Shown in pieces: positions 1-11,247 of a stretch of DNA of 64,000 bases. Where the stretch lies: positions 3,496,001 to 3,560,000 of the forward strand of contig NC_070574.1 of assembly GCF_026914185.1 (NCBI RefSeq), in the 5' to 3' direction. The DNA comes from Puccinia triticina (lineage: Eukaryota; Basidiomycota; Pucciniomycetes; Pucciniales; Pucciniaceae). The translations under genes and the position numbers were made by a program. Position 1 is the stretch's first letter, and each line of letters starts with the position of its first letter. The notes under the pieces were generated by a model. That model did not search any database and had not been told where the DNA came from. It saw only the letters and a program-made list of their open reading frames with translations.

Positions 1-1506
1 TGCACTAGTCTAATGACCATGTGCAAAAACCAATCATGTCTGCAGGACAGGTTACACTGTCCTGTCAACATTACATGACATGGAGGACCTGTAATTTCAC
101 AGGTCTCTTTTTCATGCAGATAACATGTAAGCACCATGGGGTACATGTCATGTAAACAGTGACTGTGCAGAGGGGTTCACAGTGCTGTCACTCTCATGGA
201 AGCTACATGTCAACCTGTCTGACAGTCCATGGCATGAGCATGTCTGTCATGATTTGCAACATGACTGTGCAACCTGTAGTGCAGTCATGAACTGTTTCTG
301 CACATTGTAGGGGGTTTCAAAGTTGGCCAGGTGCAACTTGCATTCACTTTTGCTAGTCCATGTTCAAGTTCATTCCTGAACACTGAGTTGCGCAAGTGCA
401 TGCAAGCCACCTTGTACTACACCCCCAAGCCAGCTTGAATGTTTTTTTTTTTTTTTGAAATTTGGTGTTCAGTAATAGCCTTGAACACCAACTTGCAAAA
501 GTACATGGAAGTTGTGCATAGCCAACTTTGAATCCCCCTGGTGAATGTGACTGGCTTTACATGTCATAGCCAGGTAGTTAAGGTGATGAGCTCAATTGTA
601 GTCAAATGAGGAAGCAGATGGGCCGTTGACCCAAGCTTAACTAAGCCTCTCCAAGGAGGCACAAAGCGTCTCCAAAGGAGAGGCTTAGGACTAAAGTCCC
701 ATTCTTGGCCTGAGGCTGGCGGGTTTTTATGCAGAAAATCAAGTTTTTTGTTGTTACATCTGTCTTACTCCTCTCTCTCAGTGTCAATGTCAAAGCTTCA
801 TGTACCATGTTGTAGCCCACAATCTCAGCTGTCTTGTACATAACTTTTCAAATGAATCCATCAAAAACTGGCCGCCCAGCAGCCATTCTTGTGAGGGCTG
901 TTCCTGAGCAATGTGATGGACCCGCAGGGCCAACCGCGGCCAATTGCAGGTCCAGGTTCTCATGGTTTTGGCCCCACAAGACCTTCCCAGCCAGTTTTTT
1001 TACATCCAAATTATTTCCAAGGGATGGGGATGTAAGTTTGATGGAATACATAGTAACATGTAGAAGGAGAAGGTGATTCTAATGGTACCGGAGACTGTGA
1101 GGAAATCAGAGGTGTACCAGGTGATACATGGGTTCAAAGGGAAATTTGGACAATTGGCTGGGCAGCCTCAAGCCAAATATGGGACATTGGGCACAAGTCC
1201 CTCCTCGGGGGAGCGCAGCGACCTCGTCAAGTCCGCGTTGACAATTTGCCCAGCATGTGCCAATCAAGATCTCCCACTGAGTACAGCCTTATCCAGATGT
1301 GTAAGTTTTTCTACTCGAGTTCAAGCGGATGAGGCGAGCACGCAAAATAAAATATTTGGGGAGACTCGGAAGCGAGTGCATACGGTAGTAGGATTTATTC
1401 ATTTCAGGCATGCAGAGTAAGCGGGTCGAAGGAAGGATGCCAATCGAGGAGAAAGGAGCAGAACGATCTCGCGGTGTGGGACAAAGGCAAATGTAAAATT
1501 TAATTT
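1..1506. other. Gene-free AT/TG-rich stretch
   Basis: No ORF here has a recognisable protein pattern. The first 300 bases are rich in CATGTCA/TGACATG-like words, giving many short self-complementary pieces; a related texture returns near 36.1-36.3 kb. One hairpin repeat (listed separately) is the only discrete unit. About 640-740 has an inverted pair of CCTCTCC-type words and a CCTGAGGC tract resembling the arms of the inverted repeat at 8.6-10.5 kb. Confidence 0.5.
307..537. repeat. MITE-like imperfect hairpin element, ~230 bp
   Basis: The left end reads GGGGGTTTCAAAGTTGGC and the right end GCCAACTTTGAATCCCCC, which are inverted copies with one indel. The inward sequence is also self-complementary: a GTGCAACTTGCA...CTTTTGC tract on the left matches a GCAAAAGTACATGGAAG tract on the right, and GTTCAAG...CTGAACAC words oppose CTTGAACACC. 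A T-run lies off centre. No clear target-site duplication was found. It has no coding capacity; the class is not assignable by eye. Confidence 0.55.
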
Positions 1507-2520
1507 TCATGCAGCGTGTTTTTGCTTTGACGATTTCAATCGTCGGAGGTAGACTAATGGTATGGAACGAGATCAAGTACAACGAGGATATTGAAAAGTT
1601 GATGCAAGGTGGAGAGATGAGAGGCGAGCAAGAAATGAACAGTAGACGACAGGGATGTATCAGTGAGGTGTAGCAAGAAAATAAATTGCAGAAACGTTCC
1701 ACTACTCACACTCAAGTTCTTTACCCTCGAGAATGTAGCCATCACAGCGTCCGCTTTGACCAGGGCGGGAAGCAATGGAAGCATAGAGTCGACCGGCCTG
1801 GAACTGGGTTTCTAGCATTTGGTCGACCTTACCAGTCAGGCGTCGCTGTTCAAGTTTGTGGAGGACCGACTTGGATTTTTCCTTGGCGGGTTCTCCAGCA
1901 GTTTCCTCAACCTTGGCAAGCTGGAGTAGTACGAGGAGTCAAGCCGAGATCATGTCAGGGTTCACCAAGCACCATACTGCGCAGGGCATGTGAATTCAAG
2001 GGAAAAACGATCACCAACCTTGCCTCGCTTGGTGACGGGTTGGCCGTAGTGAGACTCGTACCACTGACGGAAGGGAGTGGCATCGATTTGGATGATAGCA
2101 CCCTTGACAAGGGTGTTGGTTCGGACAAGTTCGTTGTTGGTGGAGTTGTAGACAACGCCAATGACACGAGTCTTGCGGGTGATTCGCTCGGATCCCCACG
2201 AGAAGTTGCCAGCCTCGAGTCTCAAGGCGCGGTACTTCAAGTTGCCACCACGAACACGGACGGTGTGGATCCGTTTGGCGCCCAATTTGGTCATGGCGGG
2301 TTGACGACCGAGTTCGAATTTTCTTTTCTTGCGGTACTGGGCACGCTTGCTGGAGGATCATGTCAAAGTGAGGGGAGGTAAATATTTGACCGCGTATGTC
2401 AACATCCACGTTTCCGAGCAAGTTTGATGAGTGGAATACGCTAGATCGCTACATGAGAGAGGCCCCGACTTACGCCCCAGTAGCCGAACGCTTGTGTCGA
2501 GAGTCTCTTGAAATACTCAT
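1507..2520 (-). CDS. RPS8: 40S ribosomal protein S8 (eS8), four exons
   Basis: Structural protein of the small ribosomal subunit. Exons on the minus strand: 2520-2474, 2349-2019, 1920-1710 and 1553-1507, with GTAAGT, GTTGGT and GTGAGT donors and CAG or TAG acceptors. All junctions keep frame, giving 211 aa. Diagnostic family segments are the N-terminal [58 protein letters not shown], the conserved [11 protein letters not shown], and C-terminal [20 protein letters not shown]. The length matches eS8 proteins. The last exon is only 47 nt and encodes [15 protein letters not shown] plus the stop. It is divergently arranged with RPS29, suggesting a shared promoter. Splice sites are inferred from sequence and frame; identity is very secure. 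Confidence 0.96.
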
Positions 2521-3037
2521 CTTGAGGGCAGCCTATTGAACGTCAGATAGATTAAGATTAGCTGGTGCTATCGCTGGATGCGGAGTTGCCGTGAATGAGG
2601 GGAGCGTAACATACTCTTGCTGATCGGGTTCCGGGACTTGGGCGTGGATGGTCTAAGTAGCAGACGGGCTGGGAATCGCTGGCTTGCGGTCAGCCAGTTT
2701 GGGCGGGTGGGGGGCGCAGGGCGAGTCTCACCATCAGTTAGGTTTCGCAGCCCTAACCGGGTGCCCAACCGGGTATTCCGGGTCTGACGCAAACCCCCCC
2801 GGTCGGCGCCCACAAGGTCCGGCTCTTCACCCGCAACATCAACCTCATCAGCAACGGAAGCCCCACTCAGCCTTCCTGGTATCCAGCATCAACCGCTATC
2901 TGATCGATCAAGGTAACTCGCATCCGACTCTTTTTCAAAGACAGTAAGTCGCTCAGCTCATTGTGTACTTGAAGTCGAATTCTTTTGCATGCCGCTCACT
3001 AGCACTCTCTGCTCATCTCCAGCCGCTTCATCTCACC
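2521..3037. promoter_or_regulatory. Shared divergent promoter region between RPS8 and RPS29
   Basis: 517 bp separate the two start codons, so core promoters and 5' UTRs of both ribosomal protein genes must lie here. The stretch contains a telobox-like CCCTAACC (about 2751-2758) followed by repeated ACCGGGT words and a G/C-rich block near 2700-2815. Teloboxes are known near ribosomal protein genes in several eukaryotes; a role here is inference. No TATA box stands out. Confidence 0.5.
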
Positions 3038-3445
3038 ATGTCTCACGGTAACGTCTGGAACTCTCGTCCCCGCACCTACGGCAAAGGCTCCCGTTGCTGG
3101 TTAGCATTTCTCCCCATCCCCACTCTCTGCGACTAGCCGCCTTGATCTGTGAAAATAAAAGCGAAAATTCTGACAACAACCCCGTGACAATATCTTGCCA
3201 CCGAACAATCTTCACAATTGTTTCGAATCACAAAACGCCCAATAGCAAGGTCTGCAACCACGTTGCCGGTCTGATCCGTAAATACGGCCTCAACATCTGC
3301 CGTCAATGTTTCCGAGAACGGGCTGCCGCCATCGGTTTCGTCAAGGTAAGTAAACCTGCTTCGCCCATCCGTTGCCTATCGTGGAAGTCCGTAAACTTAA
3401 ATGATGGCCTAACTTTCACCTCTTTCCCTCAACCAGCATAATTGA
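3038..3445 (+). CDS. RPS29: 40S ribosomal protein S29 (uS14), three exons
   Basis: Small zinc-binding protein of the 40S head. Exons 3038-3099, 3246-3345 and 3437-3445 give 56 aa, the usual length for eukaryotic S29. The reading starts [19 protein letters not shown], then [20 protein letters not shown] and [15 protein letters not shown], ending HN-stop. The two CxxC pairs (C-x2-C ... C-x2-C, in KVC and NICRQC) form the zinc site. Introns begin GTTAGC and GTAAGT and end in AG. The final exon carries only two codons and the stop, so a plain ORF search misses the gene. It is head to head with RPS8. Confidence 0.95.
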
Positions 3446-4371
3446 TCCCTCAAGCTGTAGTGCTTGTAAATAAACTTGCCCTCTGCAACGAACAAAATGC
3501 GCCTTATTCGATGTTCCAACCTTTGCAAACGTAATTTAGTGTTGAAGACGCTTTGGCATCGCATAAAGAACTTGCACAGAACTGAGGCCCGAGTGGTACC
3601 GCTGCTCCACGGTTCATCTGCTCGTTGGGCAACTCCAAAGACCCATCAGCCCCAGACTCTCCTGCAGAGCCGCCTGCATGGTCCTCCTAGTGAATTAAGG
3701 GCAGAAACAGACGTCAGCCACGTGAGGCCTCCTGTAAGGCTGTGAGGTTGCTGATGAGGAATCTTATCCTCAACAGCCGACTTCTGCTACTCAGGCCTGA
3801 CCCATTGGTCTAGTTCCACTGCGTGCTTAACAGTTCGAAAAAACTCAGCCCTGACGAACTCTGTTGCTTGCTCGATGGTTTTTGCCCCATCAAAGCCCTA
3901 CCAAAGTACTGCTATTGACAATATATCGACAAAGGTGGAATGTACGGTTGCCAACTTCTCTTGCCTGACCAAAACTATCCAGGTGTGCACTCGACCTTGC
4001 GATCTCCCATGTGGTAAAATACCCAAATTAAATTGAAATAAATCCTGTATTTATTTATCTAAAATACTACATACATACGGCCATATGTACTTTCTCTATC
4101 GGACTGGACAACATTTGAAAGGTGGCAGAGTTGAGTTTCAAAGCACTACATGATTTTCTATATCCAAGTCTGATTCTCTCCATGAGTTTGCTGGAAATCA
4201 TAAACACATGATAAAAAAAAAGAAACGATAGTAAAAAATACAAGCAAGTGAGAGGAGAACATAATCTAGAATGGATCTACGAGAGAGAAATAAATAATGA
4301 TGTGTAAAGTTAACGATTGTGTTCAATTGAAACAGAGAAGAGTCTATGGAAGCAAAACAACAACCAGATGG
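3446..4371. other. Intergenic, 3' flanks of RPS29 and the kinase gene
   Basis: 926 bp between converging 3' ends. The part after 4010 is A/T-rich with AATAAA-like words (for example near 4033 and 4291), suitable for poly(A) signals of both genes. No coding pattern, repeat or RNA gene recognised. Confidence 0.5.
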
Positions 4372-5603
4372 TTATGCAGGTTGTGAGGAAGGCGGCGAGT
4401 TTTGAAGGTGGTCGCAGATTGCCTTGAGTGTGGTTTCTAGGAACTGGGATATCGTCTTCTCTCCGGGGTCGCCTTTGGAGGGCTCAAGGAGGACGACATC
4501 TTTGCCCGCCCATGAGTCTCGATCGAGTGCTGCTGTCTCAACTGCACCCTCTTTGAACATGTGACGATGGGCTAGTAGATAAGCTGGCCAGATGATTTGG
4601 TCCCAATAACCAGGGGGATCTTTCCACGTCATTCCATCTGGTGAGACAAAAAAAAGGATTCGCAACATGTGTCTGTTAGCACGATCTATTCGCCCCTCAT
4701 GAGAGGGAATTTAAGTCAGGAAAGGAAACGGGTTATCTGACCAGCAGTGTGATACGTTTGACGGATTCTACGCCGCTCCTTCAAGACTTCATAAGACTCT
4801 CTGACAAAGAACTTCAGATCGTAATTCTCGACACAGTGTTGATCCCAGTATAACAAGAAACCATCCAAGATAATGAATCGTTTGGGAAGTTTCAAGGCCG
4901 CGATGCGCTCGATCCAATCCGCGTATTTCTCTGTGTTTAGCTCTATTGGATCGACGGCGGTGTTCAAGTTATCGTGTGTCGTTGGTAAGGGTTCTTCCGG
5001 ATTGTTTTTTAATTGCTCAATCGTCTTCCTCAGCCGGATCCAGTCGATACTGTTTTGATGAAAATGTGTGTTATGCGATTAAAAGGCCTTCCTTTCCACA
5101 TCAGATTAGGATACAAAATTTATTTGGCAGACGAAAGAGTTTTACTGACGCTCCTCTTGGATCATCCCAATCCGGGACTCCATGTACGGGATGGATCGGA
5201 ATCTCTTCAGAATTAGGCGCGAAATCATCCTGGTGTAAGATCTCTGAATTCGGCAGAACCTTTTGCAAGTTTTTGGCCAAGCTGAGCATCCGTCTCATTG
5301 GTTATCGAAATCCGATGTTTCCAATCATGTTGCGTTGTCCAACAGCATACCGGTGGGGGGAAGGTCCGAAAGTTTTATTCAACATAATAATCAAGCCCAG
5401 GGTTGTTGTTTGTCGTGTGGTTAATGGGTGTGTGTGCATGGTTGGGCCCCAATTAAAGAGAAGATGATCTGGGGTTAGCTATTAATCTATTCCATCCAGA
5501 AGATCTTGAAGTGGATCACCATTACATACGTTGTTTTTCCAGAGCAAGTCGGTCCACCGATCGCTATAATCATCACATTTTGGGAATGACTACTCGAAGT
5601 CAT
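4372..5603 (-). CDS. NRK1: Nicotinamide riboside kinase (NRK1-type), four exons
   Basis: Phosphorylates nicotinamide riboside to NMN in NAD+ salvage. Exons 5603-5530, 5281-5150, 5049-4742 and 4637-4372 join in frame to 259 aa. A P-loop GGPTCSGKTT lies at residues 16-25, followed by LAKNLQ. Then come HQDDFAP (substrate/magnesium region), PDWDDPRGAIDW, the strand IILDGFLLYWD, a basic lid RRRIRQTYHTAD, and DPPGYWDQIIWPAYL, which matches the family's DPPGY...WP.Y signature. The order and spacing fit eukaryotic NRK proteins of the uridine kinase superfamily. Donors are GTATGT, GTCAGT and GTCAGA. A more general nucleoside/uridine kinase is the alternative, but the DPPGY segment argues for NRK. Confidence 0.87.
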
Positions 5604-6822
5604 TTGAAGTTTTGTTGGAGGTAAAGAGGCAAAACGCAGACGAGATGGTTGAGGGAGGGGCCTGTATAATCCACCCGCGAGATGTTTGTTAGTGTCTGGG
5701 ACCTACTAAATGTGATTTCGTCTGCGAAGCCTTTCCAAACAATGCTTACCGATGTTTGAATCTCGACTCATTAGCAAATGTTGGTGGTTGAGCGTGGAAT
5801 AACGTCACTCCTTGCGTTGGAGTTAAGTTAGGGTAGGCACATGAGGAGGTTATTTCTGCAGTCATGTACCCAAAATAACCAGGGAAGTTAAATCTCCGTG
5901 AATCCTCCAGTACATTTCCGATTGTAGGCTTTCGGATATGGCTCTTGACGCACTATATGCAAATACATAAACACCTGTCGCAAATTGAAATAAGGCTGAG
6001 CCCATGTGCTTTCCGATCCTAATCTTGTCCGTGATTGAAGCGAACTAGCGTGACGATGATCACATAAAATTCATCAAACTATGTCATCTGGCCGAGTGGG
6101 TGTTTGCATGGAGCGCTCTCGTGATTAGAACGTCAATATTGACATCAGTCTGCTCAGGTCTGCTCCTGGCCTTGCTCCAAGCCGGAGATAGATACAAATT
6201 TCACTCGCAACAAAGCCGGAAAGGAGCCCACTAGAACCAGGCTGCAGCCGCTGCATTTGCGTTACAAAAATTTCATTTATCCATCCAGCCTATTCAACCC
6301 TGGCAAGCACTAACTTGCAAGCTCTCATAATCTCTGAAGTCCTCCATTTCCTGTAATAGTCCCTGCTATCGTAACAACTCTTCCTATCCACTGAAAACCC
6401 GCCACATTTTCTTTTGCGAAACCCTGGCGGCCAGGCTTCCACCGTGTCAATTATTTCAATCACCCTGCATTGGAAATTGGTCCGCCAAATTTTCTTTTAT
6501 AACTGGCCGTTCATCGTGCAACATCTGACCTCATCTGGCTCACCAGGTAAGCCTTAGTCATCTTGGGTTTCGATAGGTTCCGATAGTTGCAAATTCAGCT
6601 TCTTTTTCCCTTGCAACGTGACTGACTCCAGATAACGGTCTCTTCGTAAATGTCTCAAATGATTGGTTATTTCAAATGCCAGACAGCATCCCTTTCAAAC
6701 ACAGTATCTGCGCCGAGTTCCAAGTCTCCGATTTCGTCTTGACGCGGCTCTTCCCAATCTTGTTACCTTAATCCAAGCAAAGTTTTTGCCCACGGAATCT
6801 CCGCCCACCAATTCAACCCGAA
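5604..6822. other. Divergent intergenic region between NRK1 and a hypothetical gene
   Basis: 1.2 kb upstream of both genes. A GTAAGC at 6546 after CACCAG and an AG at about 6631-6632 could bound a 5' UTR intron of the plus-strand gene. A short reading frame of about 30 codons starting near 6650 lies before the 6823 start and could act as an upstream ORF. Both are inference. Confidence 0.35.
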
Positions 6823-7782
6823 ATGCGTAGAGCCACTAATCATGACCAACTGCAAGGAGGCCTACGTCACACTCCCCACCAACCTCATTGTCGCCATCCC
6901 CGTGCACCGCATGAATGCCGCGTGACTGGTGATGGAATCCAACCTAGCCAACACGGGATGTCCAGCCATGTTCAGATCGAAGGACGCTCCGATAGAACCC
7001 AAATCGCCCAGGATCTGAATATCAGTCATCTCAAAAGACTTCGAATTCCACCTGGTTTAAAACACGAACGACAACGAATTCCCACTGTGCAACTCGAGCG
7101 GACTCCTGCTTCCGAATCGGAACTCGGGGCGAAGAGAATATCTCCCTATATTCCTCGCCATTCTCGTACTGCCCTGTCCCCCTGTCTGTCGCCCCCTTCG
7201 AGAATTATCTCTTCAATATCTCGATTGGGTCCGGGAGGGTGCACAAAGATCCTTTCCAAAATTGGTCAGCCAGGCGTCGTGCATCATCCAGTGCTCAATT
7301 CGAGTGACGAGAATGTGGACTTGCAAACGAAGGTTTATAATTTATCGCCGTCCTGGTGTTCGCCAAATCTCCGAAAGTCAGCCCATAGATATGTCGTGTC
7401 TGACGGCGAATATCAAAATCCGGATAACGAAATACTCGCAGGTTTCTTGAAGAACAATGGGGGTTATTTAGACGATAGTGATGACGAGCAAGAAGAACTG
7501 GAAGAACAAGATACGCCTGGAAATACGATGATGGCCACGCTCAATTTCCTAAAAAGAAGAATCCAATACCCATTTGAATTCCGCTCTCCCCGTTATACTC
7601 AGCCCTCGTCCTCTCAAGCGTCTTACAGCTCAACGTCTTTCAGTAACTCCACTCGAACGATTTCAGCCTATTCTACTAATTCAAGCCTATCTGTAGACCA
7701 ATCTCATGACGATCAAATCTACAAACCTCCCTCGACTCCACGTGGCATTTCAGGCTTTCGTTATGGCTACTCATCAGGATGA
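6823..7782 (+). CDS. Hypothetical protein, 319 aa, low-complexity C-terminal half
   Basis: I do not recognise a domain. The single-exon ORF has an N-terminal part rich in His, Arg and Pro (residues 1-100), a middle part with SRIISSISRLGPGG, an acidic patch DDSDDEQEELEEQD near residue 217-230, and a Ser/Thr/Tyr-rich tail with runs such as SSSQASYSSTSFSNSTR. The acidic and Ser-rich parts look like genuine protein; the first ~60 codons are less convincing because another frame there is also open and more protein-like, so the true start or an intron may differ. Possibly a regulatory or disordered cytosolic or nuclear protein. Confidence 0.5.
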   Translation: MRRATNHDQLQGGLRHTPHQPHCRHPRAPHECRVTGDGIQPSQHGMSSHVQIEGRSDRTQIAQDLNISHLKRLRIPPGLKHERQRIPTVQLERTPASESELGAKRISPYIPRHSRTALSPCLSPPSRIISSISRLGPGGCTKILSKIGQPGVVHHPVLNSSDENVDLQTKVYNLSPSWCSPNLRKSAHRYVVSDGEYQNPDNEILAGFLKNNGGYLDDSDDEQEELEEQDTPGNTMMATLNFLKRRIQYPFEFRSPRYTQPSSSQASYSSTSFSNSTRTISAYSTNSSLSVDQSHDDQIYKPPSTPRGISGFRYGYSSG

Positions 7783-8621
7783 AAGCCATCAAGTTCTTAG
7801 CAACATACATAACTTATTCAAAACCCGCCTTAATCTCCCACTAGTCTTTCTTTCCCGCTTCTTTTTGTTAGTTTCCAGCTGTCCAAACTTCGCAGATCAA
7901 AGTTATAGATTTTTGTTATTATAATCAGTTTTGAAGATCCAGCAGCACGGATAAGCAATGATCAATTCCGTTTTAATACACGTCTTTCTTATTCATCTCT
8001 AGGCAATATTTCTGGTTTATTATAATCTATCTACAAAATAAATTCAAAAGATTGTTGCAATCTCATTTGAATGGCAGAAAAACTCAGAAATAAGACCCGC
8101 GACCATACTTAGCTTTGTATGGAGGCCCTGAAGCAACATGTTGACCATTTTTTATGGAACTTGATGTCCTTTCTCAATTGACATCTCCCAAAAGCAAATG
8201 CTTCTGCCAAAATGGCTAGATAAATTATAGGATTGCTCATACAAAGGCTGTGCTCTGTACACACATAGTGCCACATATACAGCCTCTTATATGTTTGATC
8301 TGTGGGTACCTAAGTCCAATTAAAGTGGCCTTTGTAGGATCCCATGGACCCAATAAATGGTGTTGATTGAGCAATAATTAGGAGTTTCCGTCCCGGTGGC
8401 AAGTCCATAATAAGCATCTTGCAAGGGTGTTGACTAGGCTCTCTTCCCAGAGTTTTGTACAATTGGACTGGTAGCCTCCTGCCCCAAGTCCATACAGTAG
8501 GTTGGTCACATTGGGCCACTCTCCTTTTGCAGAGTCCTATTGACTCTGTGAGGGTTGTAAGTTGATCTATTTTGACCCTTCTCCCCCCACAGAATCCAAT
8601 TGGCTCTGTGAAGCAAACTTA
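7783..8621. other. Intergenic AT-rich stretch
   Basis: No gene recognised. 8510-8615 contains two similar CTCTGTGA-bearing tracts (TGACTCTGTGAGGG and TGGCTCTGTGAAGC), apparently a degenerate duplication next to the left inverted-repeat arm. Confidence 0.4.
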
Positions 8622-9115
8622 AAAGTCCCTCCCTTGCCTGAGGCTTTGCCGGAGGGACTTATGAGTCATGACTTATCAGGAATTCTTGCATGAGAGAAAA
8701 GGATAATTTAGCCCTCATTTCACTGCATCCCCTGTAATAATGTATCTCACATAATTGTCAACCCCCATTCTCAAAACAATTTCTTCTACAACACATACCT
8801 ATTTGCTTGATTTTGGTATTTTGTAAATTGCAAGTATCACAACTCTATGTTTTTAAACATTTTATCAATTAAGAAAAAAAACAATAATAAGAACCCAGCG
8901 TTTTGGGTGAGCACGCTTGGACCTTTCTTGGGGTATCCAGTTGATTTCTGAAGAAATCAGAGTCTTAAAAAAATACCAAAGCATGAAGATGGAGGGCAGG
9001 TTGTCTGAGATTATATCAGGAGAAGATGCAGGCCTACCAATTACCAGCGGTCCAGCAATTTAAAAGGTTTGTTGTTATCAAGGTTTCTGGTGGTTCAAAG
9101 AAAAAGCTCACCAAA

Positions 9116-10454
9116 CACCAGGGAAGCTTAGGGGGCACTCCCCAGGGAGTGCCTTACCCTGAATTTTCTTAATAACTTGGCGCAATGTCTACTAAATCAT
9201 ATGTATAATCAAACATGATATGATATACAACTATATATGAAGTGTCCATAACTCAGCTGGAACTCGTCTGTAACTCAGTAGTAACTCAACTGGACCACGT
9301 GTCTGTAACTAAGTTTAACTAAAGGGTAAAGCACCACTCACACACTGTTTGTACCAGAGAGTGATGTCAATCTGAATGGTGTTGGGACCATTTCACCCTC
9401 ATGTACCTGTTGCTGTGGCCTAAACAGAATGTGATTGGTGTGGGATTTGTCACCCTATTGTACGCGCGAGCAGTAGGGTGACAAATCATAGTCCATCAGG
9501 GAAGTTACAGATAAATCTTCCTCAATTTTACCCTCATTTACTCGTCACAAATTCCCCTCTGGGATAAAAAGTTCCTGATTTGTCACCCTATTGTACGTGC
9601 GTACAATCGGGTGACAAATCACACAGTTTTCAGAGCAGATGTTAATTTTTCCCAAGTAAATGAGGGTGTGACAGTTTGGAAATAATTCAGCTGGAAATTA
9701 CCCTCTGGTCTGGAAAGTTTGTAACTTGTGTGTGATTTTTGACTCTATTGTACTAGGGTGAAAAATCACACACTTTTCAGATCAGAGGGACATGTCCAGC
9801 TGAATTGTTTCCAAACTGTGTCACCTTGATTTACTTGGCAGAAATTCCCCTCTGGTCTGAAAAGTGTGTGATTTGTCACCCTATTGTACGCGCGTACAAT
9901 GGGGTGACAAATCACACACTTTTCAGACCAGAGGGGAATTTCTGCCAAGTAAATGGCAATAGGGTGACAAATCAGACACAAATCACACATTCTTCAGACC
10001 AGAGGATCATTTGTGTCTGAGTGATTTATAAACTGTGTCACCCTCATGTACCCAGATGGCATAAATTTCTCCTGCACTTGTGCAAATACTAAAAATTTTT
10101 GCACTTCTGATATTTTCTTTATCCAAATCTAGGCGATTGTGTTTCAGGCATGATATATATTTGATGAAGGCAGTTTGCCCCAATGTAAAAAATTGGAGGT
10201 GCAAGAGCTACCTGGTTTTCAAATGTAGAACTCAAGTTGTGATTGACATGAACTTTACTTCAAGATAAATTCAACATATTTATATGATAGTTCATGTTGA
10301 ATAGTTACATATCACTCCAAATTAGATTGGTCTATAGTTCTTACCCAGTAATTAAACAATTTAACATCACATTGTAAGCAATTCCGCCCCAGTTCAGACA
10401 AAAACTAACACCAAATTAAGCTGTCTGGGGAGTGCCCCCAAAGCTTCCCTGGTG
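9116..10454. repeat. Inner terminal-inverted-repeat pair, 30-bp arms
   Basis: Left arm 9116-9145 begins CACCAGGGAAGCTT and continues GGGGGCACTCCCCAG. Right arm 10425-10454 is its inverted copy with a single mismatch in the 30 positions. The arms enclose 1.28 kb with no protein-like ORF but with an array of hairpins (listed separately). This fits a non-autonomous DNA transposon of about 1.3 kb; no convincing target duplication is visible directly outside the arms. Confidence 0.65.
9447..9954. repeat. Array of four related hairpins, stem GATTTGTCACCCTATTGTAC
   Basis: Hairpins centred near 9470, 9600, 9756 and 9892 share the stem word GATTTGTCACCCTATTGTAC and its inverse, spaced about 130-155 bp. 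The last is by far the best: 9829-9954 is a 126-nt palindrome with 63-nt arms, one mismatch, centred on GTACGCGCGTAC. Flanks of each hairpin also repeat (TTTTCAGACCAGAGG, AAGTAAATG). The repeat unit is therefore larger than the hairpin itself. No coding content. Confidence 0.8.
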
Positions 10455-10532
10455 AAAACCCAAATTTCTCTCATGTGAAAATTCCTAAGTCATAAGTCTA
10501 TCCGGCAAAGCCTCAGGGAAGAAAGGGACTTT

Positions 10533-11247
10533 GTCTTTCTGTGAAGGGCATACAAGTTGTGATTTTTATTGTCAAAAACTAAGTGAAAACCTGAAAAAAG
10601 TACATATTTTCCAGAAAAGTTCCCGGAATATCACTCCTTTAAAGTTTTACCCAACATGTAGGACAGGCCAAAAGGTTGGTAGATCATATGAGTTCCACAT
10701 GTATCATCTTACTTCAAATCAGGGTTGATTCAACTTTTGCCACCAACAAGCTGCTTTCAATGCCAAGTGGGACAAAACTTGGAAGTATCTAGTGACATTG
10801 ATGCATTGCAAGAAAAAGTCACTCAACTTCCACCAGTTGACATGCAAGATACTCTAGCATAACCACCATTATCTGATGTTGGAATAGTGCTTTTTGCACT
10901 GCCACCATATTGTATGAAACCTCTTTGGAGAAAGGTTCAAGTACCATCACAAGCTTTCCACTGGTGGTGGTTGAGTGACTTTCTCTTGCAGTGAAGGGCA
11001 TCAAAATGCAATCAGCATCCGTGCAAGCGCAAACATAACTTCTCAGCACAGGTGTATGAAATATTAAGCCACATTGATCAAAAGATACAAGCAACAAATC
11101 TGTGGTTCAAGCAAGTTGAGTTGAAGTGATACACATGGACTCTCGAAGAATTAATTTTAATTAACTTTTACCCTACCTTGTGAATTTGGTGTTCTTAATT
11201 GGGTAGATTCAGTTGCCATCCTATGAAGGTGAGAGGAAGTGGGTAGG
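10533..11247. other. Intergenic, no gene recognised
   Basis: A 92-codon minus-strand ORF at 10819-11097 has cysteines and a hydrophobic start but no family match that I can name; I treat it as unsupported. The rest lacks structure. Confidence 0.35.

Larger units (their letters stand above)
8622..10532. repeat. Outer inverted-repeat pair (~75-bp arms) framing 1.9 kb
   Basis: The left arm at 8622-8699 and the right arm at 10465-10532 are inverted copies. Shared blocks in order are AAAGTCCCT, CCTGAGGCTTTGCCGGA, ACTTATGA, GGAATT and CATGAGAGAAA, with small indels between. No transposase ORF lies inside, so this would be a non-autonomous TIR element or the remains of one. On the right the outer arm directly abuts the inner pair; on the left 417 bp separate them, so an insertion or rearrangement has altered symmetry. 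Confidence 0.6.

Noticed and set aside
1686..2381. 231-codon plus-strand ORF over the RPS8 gene
   Set aside because: It is antisense to exons 2 and 3 of RPS8 and crosses its intron; the minus strand has unmistakable RPS8 sequence.
9447..9990. ORFs with mirrored peptides on both strands in the hairpin array
   Set aside because: The same peptide appears on both strands because the DNA is palindromic.
10819..11097. 92-codon minus-strand ORF
   Set aside because: Contains plausible residues but no partner exon, no family resemblance and no conservation evidence.
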